From an uncultured Duncaniella sp. (GTDB taxonomy: Bacteria > Bacteroidota > Bacteroidia > Bacteroidales > Muribaculaceae), in NCBI GenBank assembly GCA_910587165.1, contig CAJUKP010000044.1:1-13013 (forward strand): a stretch of 13,013 bases of DNA, given 5' to 3'. Shown here piece by piece: positions 1 through 5,375 of this stretch. Every line of letters starts with the position of its first letter. Positions within the stretch are counted from its first letter, which is position 1. Both the position numbers and the translations under genes were made by a program. The notes under the pieces were generated by a model. That model saw only the letters and a list, made by a program, of their open reading frames with translations, searched no databases and was not told where the DNA came from.

Positions 1-171
1 CATGGGTTCTCACCCATGCCTACCCTTGCAATGCCACTACGTGGCATATCGCGTCACCGGACCGGGTGGTGGAGTACAAAAAAAAAGAACTGTCGGGGAT
101 AGAAGGGTATATAAAAAAAGAACACAAGAAACAGACTAAATAAAAAAATCTGTTTCCTATGTTCTTATTTT
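1..171. repeat. Palindromic intergenic element, copy A (right part only)
   Basis: The first 60 bases nearly match 382-441 (copy B) and 3719-3778 (copy C). They contain the same two hairpins, CATGGGT-TCTC-ACCCATG at 1-18 and ATGCCAC-TAC-GTGGCAT at 31-47. After base 70 an A-rich spacer leads into an AT-rich hairpin (120-164) that also serves as the left end of copy B. Copies A and C share a spacer containing GGGATAGAAGGGTA that copy B lacks, so B carries a small internal deletion. The left half of copy A lies outside the window. No protein-coding reading is supported. Confidence 0.85.
113..164 (-). terminator. AT-rich hairpin shared by copies A and B, terminator-like on the minus strand
   Basis: Arms 120-135 and 149-164 form a 16-base stem around a 13-base loop. 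Read on the minus strand, the two imperfect positions become G-U wobbles, so the stem is fully paired, and it is followed by seven T residues (113-119). This is the shape of an intrinsic terminator. No gene ends directly upstream of it, so a real role in termination is uncertain. It may simply be the end structure of the repeat. Confidence 0.4.
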
Positions 172-531
172 CTTCTGTACCTTTCAGTCCGATGTAACTA
201 TTTCGTTGCCGATGTGTGTGACGATAGATTGCCACGTAGTGGCAATGCAGAGGTAGGCGCGGGTGCTAACCCGTGCATCCCGAAAATATACAAACGTTTG
301 CGTCGCGTAGCGCCGCCACAACAAGGTCGGATCATTGTAGCGGCGCTACGCGACGCAATTTATCGGTGGTGTTTTTTGATACATGGGTTCTCACCCATGC
401 CTACCCTTGCAATGCCACTACGTGGCATATCGCGTCACCGGACCGGATGGTGGAGGGTCCAAAAAAAAGAACACAAGAAACAGACTAAATAAAAATAATC
501 TGTTTCTTATGTCCTTATTTTCTTCTGTACC
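120..531. repeat. Palindromic intergenic element, copy B
   Basis: This is a complete copy of a nested-palindrome element. In order it holds: an AT-rich hairpin (120-164); a small hairpin TTGCCAC-GTA-GTGGCAA (229-245); a second with stem CGGGT/ACCCG (260-273); the palindrome CAAACGTTTG (291-300); a central stem with perfect 19-base arms (298-316 and 340-358); hairpins 382-399 and 412-428, which are the inverse of the first two; and a closing AT-rich hairpin (469-514). The span 181-458 aligns without gaps to 3518-3795 in copy C, with eight differences counted by eye. Its right end lies 28 bases from the stop codon of the LRR gene. It carries no transposase, so it resembles a BIME- or MITE-like non-autonomous repeat. 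Confidence 0.9.
461..514 (-). terminator. Probable intrinsic terminator of the LRR protein gene (right hairpin of copy B)
   Basis: Arms 469-484 and 499-514 pair over 16 positions. The two positions that mismatch on the plus strand become G-U wobbles in minus-strand RNA. Eight T residues follow on the minus strand (461-468). The hairpin begins about 44 bases after the stop codon of the leftward LRR gene at 559. It is both part of the repeat element and well placed to end that transcript. Confidence 0.55.
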
Positions 532-558
532 TTTCAGTCCGATGTATCTTCTCAGGGA

Positions 559-2181
559 TTATTTCACGAGGACTTTGGTGGCTTTTGTGCCCTGGCGCTT
601 GATGTAGAGGCCGGGGGTGAGGTGGTCGGCGTTGACGCGGATGCCGTTGAGGTTGTAGTATTCAACCGGGGCATCGCTGCCGTTGACGGTGATATCGTCG
701 ATGGCGGTATTGGCGGAGACTGTCACCTCGCAATACTCAGTGTGAGGGCATCCGTAGCTGTCGACAACGGTATAGGTGATGGTGGCAGTGCCCTCGGCAA
801 CGGCGGTGACAACACCTCCGTCGACTGTGGCGACTTCAGGATTGGAAGAGGCCCATGTTTCCGAAGCAACAGTCACATCATTGTCCTTGGTTACTGTGGC
901 AGTAAGAGTGGCGGTCTTGCCCTCCTCGATTGAGATGGTTGATTCGCTCAGGGTTATGTCGAATGCTCCCATCTCGCGGTAATCGGTGAAATGGTCCCAG
1001 CCTTTAGCTACGAAATATCCATTGAATGATCCTTTTGGTATATATACCACAGCTGTTTTGGGAACGTTCCGGAACGGATCTGAACCACATTCGGGAGGTG
1101 TTGTGGGAAGCGCGTAGATTGTTGTCAGGGATGTGCAGCCGTCGAATGAATAGTTGCCGAGATATTCCACTGCGTCGGGAATAGTTACCGAGGTCAGGGA
1201 TGTGCAGCCGCCGAAAGCATCGTTAGAGATTCTTTTTACGGAATTAGGGATATTTACCGAGGTCAGGGATGTACATCCTTTAAATAATCCATCCGGGATA
1301 TGGCCCACAGAGTTAGGGAGATTTACCGAGGTCAGGGAGGTACAGCCTTCGAAAACGTAGCCTTGATCAAGCTCATCACCATAACTTCTCACGGAATTCG
1401 GGATATTTACCGAGGTCAGAGAGGTGCAACCACTGAAAGTGAAGAAACCGATATTTATCACGGAATTCGGGATATTTACCGAGGTCAGGGATGAGCAACC
1501 GTAGAAAGCAAAGTCACCGATATCTGTCACGGAATTGGGGATTTCAAAAGCTCCTTTTTTCCCTCCGGGATAAGTATGGAGTTCAGTGAGGTCGAAATTA
1601 TATAAAACTCCGTCAACTGACTTATATCTGGAATTCCCCTCCTCAACCTCTATTCCTTGCAAAGACTCGCAACCTCTGAAAGCAGTAGTATAGATTCTTG
1701 TCACGGAGTTGGGGATGGTTACCGAGGTCAGGGATGAGCAGTCGCGGAAAGCCCAGCCCTTGATGTCTGTCACGGAGTTGGGGATATTTACCGATGTCAG
1801 GGAGATGCAGCCGTCGAAAACCCTGTCCTCGATGTCTGTCACGGTATTGGGTATGGTGACTTTTTCAAGTTTGGTGAATGCCTCATGTTGCCATTCATGA
1901 GTGTACTCATAGTTGCCCACATTGTTGAATTTGGAGAACAATCCCTCGCCCAATACAGTGACGAAATAGCGGGAGCCCCTGTATGTGGCATAAGAGGGAA
2001 TGGTGAGCTCGGTTGCCTCGCTTTCTTCTTTGCCTTGATATTCAATGACAGTTACCTCATGCTCGGCAAAGGGATTGATGTAATATGCCCAGTCGCCATC
2101 CACAAACACCTGGATGCGCTGCGCGTAGGCGGTCACGCTGAGCGTGAGCAGCGCCACGAATAGAAGTAGAATCTTCTTCAT
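559..2181 (-). CDS. Secreted BspA-like leucine-rich-repeat protein with BIG2 domain
   Basis: The 540-residue product starts with a signal peptide: K2-K3, a hydrophobic core at 4-17, and an AYA-Q cleavage site at 20/21. Residues about 100-380 are BspA/TpLRR-type (LRR_5) repeats with the recurring pattern GCTSLTSVNIPNSV, about 23 residues per unit. An irregular stretch at 175-212 interrupts the array. Residues about 408-488 resemble a bacterial Ig-like group 2 (BIG2) domain (ASSNPEVATVDGGVVTA). The tail at 508-540 (YYNLNGIRV, then GLYIKRQG and KVLVK) resembles short sorting tails of Bacteroidales exported proteins and may be a type IX secretion signal, which I infer. The family is exposed on the surface and often binds host or matrix proteins; the ligand here is unknown. 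It starts 20 bases after the upstream orphan gene and may be co-transcribed with it. Neighbouring repeats are nearly identical in DNA (1390-1419 and 1459-1488 match over 30 bases). Confidence 0.92.
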   Translation of the reverse strand: MKKILLLFVALLTLSVTAYAQRIQVFVDGDWAYYINPFAEHEVTVIEYQGKEESEATELTIPSYATYRGSRYFVTVLGEGLFSKFNNVGNYEYTHEWQHEAFTKLEKVTIPNTVTDIEDRVFDGCISLTSVNIPNSVTDIKGWAFRDCSSLTSVTIPNSVTRIYTTAFRGCESLQGIEVEEGNSRYKSVDGVLYNFDLTELHTYPGGKKGAFEIPNSVTDIGDFAFYGCSSLTSVNIPNSVINIGFFTFSGCTSLTSVNIPNSVRSYGDELDQGYVFEGCTSLTSVNLPNSVGHIPDGLFKGCTSLTSVNIPNSVKRISNDAFGGCTSLTSVTIPDAVEYLGNYSFDGCTSLTTIYALPTTPPECGSDPFRNVPKTAVVYIPKGSFNGYFVAKGWDHFTDYREMGAFDITLSESTISIEEGKTATLTATVTKDNDVTVASETWASSNPEVATVDGGVVTAVAEGTATITYTVVDSYGCPHTEYCEVTVSANTAIDDITVNGSDAPVEYYNLNGIRVNADHLTPGLYIKRQGTKATKVLVK

Positions 2182-2201
2182 GTTGATTTGATTGGTTAAA
2201 G

Positions 2202-2939
2202 TTATGATTGGTTATGTTTTTTCAGTTTCGCGCCTTCGAGAAATTCTGCGTATGCTTCGAGAGGTGTGTGGAATATGCAGAGGAAGTTCTCGAGATGGTT
2301 GGCGTCGAGCAGGCGGAGCCTGCGATGGAATCTGCGGATGTCAATTCGGCACACGTCGTTCGCTCTGCGTCGCTCTTCAAGCTCGTCGGGGGTGATGGAA
2401 ATGTAATGCTTGCGCGCTGACCGCGAGATGCGGGCCAAGGCAAGCGCGCCCTTGTAGGCTCCGGCATGGAGGTACACGAAGGCCTGTGGCGATATGCGCG
2501 CGTCGCGGTAGTTCCAGCCGAGACGAAGAATGGTGTCGTAGGTTGAGAGTTCGCCTATGCCCGGATGGCTGCGCACCACGGGTGCAAGAGTGTCGTAAAA
2601 CTTTTCGAAATCACAGCCGTTGAAATCTTCCCACTCCCGTGCGGCGAGGGTATCGGAGAGCAGTCGGATTGAGTCGAGGTCGAGACGGTACTGGTGTCCG
2701 TTACGGTCAAGGTGACCGGCACCCGCGTCGATGTTGTGACAGCCGGAGACGCAATCCTGCACCGACCGTTTCATGTCGAGACACCATTCCCAGTCGCGGC
2801 GGCAGTTCACCTGATAGCCGTCCACGAGTATGCCGACAAAGTCGACATCGCATGAACAGTGGTGCCTGCACCTGTCGCGGTCAAAAGGGGCGCCGGAATC
2901 GTAGGCGTCAGTGAAAATGAATGGCGGATCGAGGGCCAT
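2202..2939 (-). CDS. Uncharacterised protein, Cys/His-rich N-terminus, helix-hairpin-helix-like core
   Basis: The 245-residue protein is not recognised. ATG at 2939 is the first start after an in-frame TGA about 30 bases upstream, so the N-terminus is well fixed. Residues about 1-75 are rich in Cys, His and Asp (CRHHCSCDVDF, CRRDWEWC, DCVSGCHN), which could bind metal. There is no signal peptide or membrane segment. The middle contains HPGIGELSTYDTILRLG, whose GIG turn resembles a helix-hairpin-helix DNA-binding loop, followed by VYLHAGAYKGALAL. This combination is reminiscent of small conserved hypothetical proteins with a YDTxxRxG...VYLHAG core, recalled from memory and not checked. The C-terminus is basic, then ends NHLENFLCIFH and a short helix. 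The gene lies between a long structured leader and the LRR gene (20-base gap). Function is unknown. Confidence 0.75.
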   Translation of the reverse strand: MALDPPFIFTDAYDSGAPFDRDRCRHHCSCDVDFVGILVDGYQVNCRRDWEWCLDMKRSVQDCVSGCHNIDAGAGHLDRNGHQYRLDLDSIRLLSDTLAAREWEDFNGCDFEKFYDTLAPVVRSHPGIGELSTYDTILRLGWNYRDARISPQAFVYLHAGAYKGALALARISRSARKHYISITPDELEERRRANDVCRIDIRRFHRRLRLLDANHLENFLCIFHTPLEAYAEFLEGAKLKKHNQS

Positions 2940-3008
2940 AGGTTTGCGATGTTGTCGCCATGGCTCTCAATCAGGCTGGTAGTAAGTAGATTAGGTAATA
3001 AAATGAAA

Positions 3009-3105
3009 TGCGTGAGAGCCGATACTTGTTGCTCGCTCCCACGTATAGAGGCCTTCGCATTGCCCGAATCAATTGGAACGAGCAACGGTGCAGAGGCCTC
3101 ACGCA
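3009..3105 (-). ncRNA. Structured RNA domain with two nested long-range stems
   Basis: TGCGTGAG (minus strand, 3105-3098) pairs perfectly with CTCACGCA (3016-3009). The stem extends by GCC/GGC past a single bulge. Inside it, GTTGCTCG (3086-3079) pairs perfectly with CGAGCAAC (3035-3028). The region lies about 70 bases before the start of the orphan gene. The inner 43 bases (3036-3078) show only weak further pairing. The sequence shows the complementarity; that it folds as RNA and is transcribed from the minus strand is inferred. Confidence 0.45.
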
Positions 3106-3119
3106 AATATGTATCATAC

Positions 3120-3150
3120 TTCCAGAATGATGCTCACGCATCACCCGGAA
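3120..3150 (-). ncRNA. 13-bp hairpin with GNRA-type tetraloop in the leader
   Basis: On the minus strand TTCCGGGTGATGC and GCATCATTCTGGAA pair around a GTGA loop, a member of the stable GNRA class. The stem has 13 pairs and one bulged T. Two of the pairs are G-U, valid only in minus-strand RNA, because on the plus strand they become A-C mismatches. This asymmetry points to a minus-strand transcript. Confidence 0.5.
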
Positions 3151-3348
3151 AGGTAAAAATACATATCCACATAAGCCGCCTACCGTCGCTGCAATCCTGA
3201 CTGATTCTAAGAAAGTTGCGAAGTTTCTATACGTCAAGAAAGAGCGTAGAGTAAACGCCTTTTCATCATTATGTCTGCCGGGGCCAAAGTGCCCGGGCAA
3301 CATCCCGCCCCACTGCCCACGTCGGGCCTCTGCGGCGATATGCAGTGG

Positions 3349-3379
3349 CAAAGATAATAAAAGTTTTTTATTCAAGAAG
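3349..3379 (-). promoter_or_regulatory. Candidate Bacteroidota promoter for the leader, orphan gene and LRR gene
   Basis: TATCTTTG on the minus strand (3356-3349) is an exact match to the Bacteroidota -7 consensus TAnnTTTG and is preceded by an AT-rich stretch. The -33 element is weak: a TTG occurs in TTCTTG, with only 16 bases to the -7 box instead of the usual 19-21. The predicted transcript would start near 3341, giving a leader of roughly 400 bases. Confidence 0.5.
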
Positions 3380-3439
3380 AATCCCGTAAAAAAAAGTTAC
3401 ATAAATGTGGAAAGATACAGAAGATACATCAGACAGAAG

Positions 3440-3901
3440 GGTACAGAAGAAAATAAGAACATAAGAAACAAAATTTTTTATTTAGTTTGTTTCTTATGTT
3501 CTTATTTTCTTCTGTACCTTTCAGTCCGATGTAACTATTTCGTTGCCAATGTGTGTGACGTTAGATTGCCACGTAGTGGCAATGCAGAGGTAGGCATGGG
3601 TGCTAACCCATGCATCCCGAAATTATACAAACGTTTGCGTCGCGTAGCGCCGCCACAACAAGGTCGGATCATTGTAGCGGCGCTACGCGACGCAATTTAT
3701 CGGTGGTGTTTTTTGATACATGGGTTCTCACCCATGCCTACCCTTGCAATGCCACTACGTGGCATATCGCGTCGCCGAACCGGATGGTGGAGGGTACAGA
3801 AGGAAATGTTTGGGATAGAAGGGTACATAAGATGATAAGGACATAAGAAACAAACTAAATAAAAAAATTTTGTTTCTTATGTCCTTATTTTCTTCTGTAC
3901 C
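3440..3901. repeat. Palindromic intergenic element, copy C, with 33-bp terminal inverted repeats
   Basis: This is the best-defined copy. Its ends, 3440-3472 and 3869-3901, are inverted repeats of 33 bases with one mismatch, starting GGTACAGAAGAAAATAAG. Each end is itself half of a hairpin: on the left a perfect 32-base stem (3441-3472 with 3486-3517, 13-base loop), on the right a perfect 20-base stem (3835-3854 with 3869-3888). The core repeats the copy B plan: hairpins 3566-3582 and 3595-3612, central 19-base arms 3635-3653 and 3677-3695, and inverse hairpins 3719-3736 and 3749-3765. Positions 3567-3612 match the reverse complement of 3719-3764 at 41 of 46. No transposase or convincing target-site duplication is visible. 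The right end lies 20 bases from the gltD stop codon. Confidence 0.9.
3835..3888 (-). terminator. Hairpin downstream of gltD, possible terminator of amt-gltB-gltD
   Basis: A perfect 20-base stem (3835-3854 with 3869-3888) and a 14-base loop lie 33 bases after the gltD stop codon. It is AT-rich and not followed by a T-tract on the minus strand, so it is weaker as an intrinsic terminator than its counterpart after the LRR gene. It is the only candidate seen for the end of the operon. Confidence 0.35.
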
Positions 3902-3920
3902 TTTCTATACTATGTATTAT

Positions 3921-5345
3921 TCATGACAGGAATGCATCAATGGCTTTGGCGGTGTCGCGGCCGGCTGCCATGCAGCGCACCACGAGTGACGCTCCGGATG
4001 CCACGTCGCCGGCAGCGAAGACCTTCTCCACGCTTGTTGTGTGGGCCGATGGGTCGGTCTTCACATTTCCGCGCTGATCCTTCTCCACTCCGAGAGCGTC
4101 TATCAGCCCTTCGCTTTTCGGATTCACGAAACCCATAGCTATGAGCACGAGGTCGGCCCTGAGAGTCTCTTTCTTACCGGTGTGGACGAGATTCATGCGC
4201 CCCGTTACGGGATCTTTCACCCATTCCACCTCCTCGACCTCAACCTCGCGCACATTTCCGCTGTCGTCTCCCGTGAGCCGCCGGGTGTCGAGGAGCCACC
4301 GGCGCCCGCACCCCTCGAGATGGCTGCTTGAGGTCTTGAGCACCATGGGCCAATAGGGCCACGGGGTGTCGGGGTTCTCTCCGACAGGTGGTTTGGGCAT
4401 GATCTCGATCTGGGTCACCGACAGTGCGCCCTGACGGTTGGCTGTACCGACGCAGTCGCTCCCCGTGTCGCCTCCGCCTATCACAAGCACGTGTTTGCCC
4501 GTGGCGGTGATGCGCTCGTCACCGGCCACACTCTGTCCGGCATTGACGCGGTTCTGCTGCTTCAGAAATTCGAGGGCGAAGTGGACGCCACCGAGGTCAC
4601 GCCCCTCCACCTTGAGATCGCGGGGCACCTCGGCCCCCATGGCCAGACAGACGGCATCGAAGTCGCGCAACAGCTCATCGGCCGTTATGTCGGTGCCGGC
4701 CTCGACGCCACACCGGAATTCCACCCCTTCCTGCCTGAGTATGTCGAGGCGGCGGTCGATGATGTTCTTGTTGAGCTTGAAATCCGGTATGCCGAAGCGG
4801 AGCAGACCGCCCGGAGCCTCATCTTTCTCGAACACGGTGACGCTGTGACCCTTCCGGTTGAGCCTGTTGGCGGCGGCGAGTCCCGCCGGACCCGATCCGA
4901 TCACCGCCACACGTTTGCCTGTGCGGCGGGAGGGGGGACACGGAGTGATGATCCCCTCGGCGAAAGCGCGTTCGGCTATCGCCGCCTCGTTCTCGCGTAT
5001 GGTGACCGGCTCATGTTCCTTGTTGAGCACACACCCTTTCTCGCAGAGTGCCGGACACACCCTGCCTGTGAATTCAGGAAAATCATCGGTCATGGTGAGG
5101 AGCTTGTAGGCCCCCTTGATGTCGTTCTTGAACAGACGGTCCTGCCATTCGGGCTGGCGGTTGCCCAGCGGGCAGCTCCAGTGGCAGAACGGCACACCGC
5201 ACTCCATGCAGCGCGAAGCCTGCAGACGGCGGTCCTCGGGATTGAGGGTCTGTTCCACCTCGCCATAGTCGGCTATGCGGTCATGCACGGGGCGATAACC
5301 AGCCTCTTTGCGGGGAATAGTGAGGAATGCTTTGGGATTTCCCAT
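3921..5345 (-). CDS. gltD: Glutamate synthase (NADPH) small subunit
   Basis: The 474-residue protein has the usual length and layout of GltD, the NADPH-oxidising flavoprotein that feeds electrons to GltB in glutamate synthase. Residues about 20-130 hold the adrenodoxin-reductase-like iron-sulfur region: C46, C49, C54 and C58 (CGVPFCHWSCPLGN) and C97, C101 and C105 (CPALCEKGC), expected to bind two [4Fe-4S] clusters. The FAD Rossmann motif GSGPAG is at 150-155, with FEKDEAPGG at 172-180. The NADPH site GGGDTG is at 290-295. The FAD-closing motif FAAGDV is near 443-448. It starts 30 bases after the gltB stop and is the last gene of amt-gltB-gltD. It is cytoplasmic. Nothing is missing or truncated. 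Confidence 0.97.
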   Translation of the reverse strand: MGNPKAFLTIPRKEAGYRPVHDRIADYGEVEQTLNPEDRRLQASRCMECGVPFCHWSCPLGNRQPEWQDRLFKNDIKGAYKLLTMTDDFPEFTGRVCPALCEKGCVLNKEHEPVTIRENEAAIAERAFAEGIITPCPPSRRTGKRVAVIGSGPAGLAAANRLNRKGHSVTVFEKDEAPGGLLRFGIPDFKLNKNIIDRRLDILRQEGVEFRCGVEAGTDITADELLRDFDAVCLAMGAEVPRDLKVEGRDLGGVHFALEFLKQQNRVNAGQSVAGDERITATGKHVLVIGGGDTGSDCVGTANRQGALSVTQIEIMPKPPVGENPDTPWPYWPMVLKTSSSHLEGCGRRWLLDTRRLTGDDSGNVREVEVEEVEWVKDPVTGRMNLVHTGKKETLRADLVLIAMGFVNPKSEGLIDALGVEKDQRGNVKTDPSAHTTSVEKVFAAGDVASGASLVVRCMAAGRDTAKAIDAFLS

Positions 5346-5375
5346 ATATGGTTTCGGTTTTAGAGTTTAAATTTG

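Larger units (their letters stand above)
2940..3341 (-). other. Gene-free region: probable long structured 5' leader or RNA gene
   Basis: About 400 bases separate a promoter-like site (3349-3356) from the ATG of the orphan gene. No convincing protein is encoded on either strand. On the minus strand the stretch contains, in order: a GC-rich hairpin (3276-3299, nine positions with one C-C mismatch), a long hairpin with a GTGA tetraloop (3120-3150), and a region closed by two nested long-range stems (3009-3105). It could be a regulatory leader for the downstream genes or an independent small RNA. No known RNA family was recognised: signatures of RNase P RNA, tmRNA and SRP RNA were looked for and not seen. 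Confidence 0.45.

Noticed and set aside
1..531. CRISPR array
   Set aside because: Only two or three long copies, with no short regular repeats and unique spacers. The units are internally palindromic and about 350-460 bases long.
3009..3150. tRNA, tmRNA, RNase P RNA or SRP RNA
   Set aside because: No cloverleaf with a T-loop, no tag reading frame ending in ALAA, and none of the conserved RNase P or SRP core sequences were found.
2971..3375. Minus-strand open reading frame of 134 codons in the gene-free region
   Set aside because: Its start lies upstream of the predicted transcript start, no domain or signal is recognisable, and the DNA shows RNA-type secondary structure. It overlaps other equally open frames.
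3407..3835. Plus-strand open reading frame of 142 codons, and related frames at 214-492, 273-488, 383-607 and 3610-3846
   Set aside because: They lie inside the palindromic repeat copies, run through both arms of hairpins, and are similar only because the DNA repeats. There is no promoter or plausible domain.
3440..3901. Complete insertion sequence
   Set aside because: It has terminal inverted repeats but no transposase frame and no convincing target-site duplication in the flanks.
4491..5363. Long plus-strand open frame (290 codons) opposite gltD, and similar ones opposite gltB
   Set aside because: These are shadows of GC-rich coding DNA. The minus-strand genes have complete conserved motifs and account for the openness.
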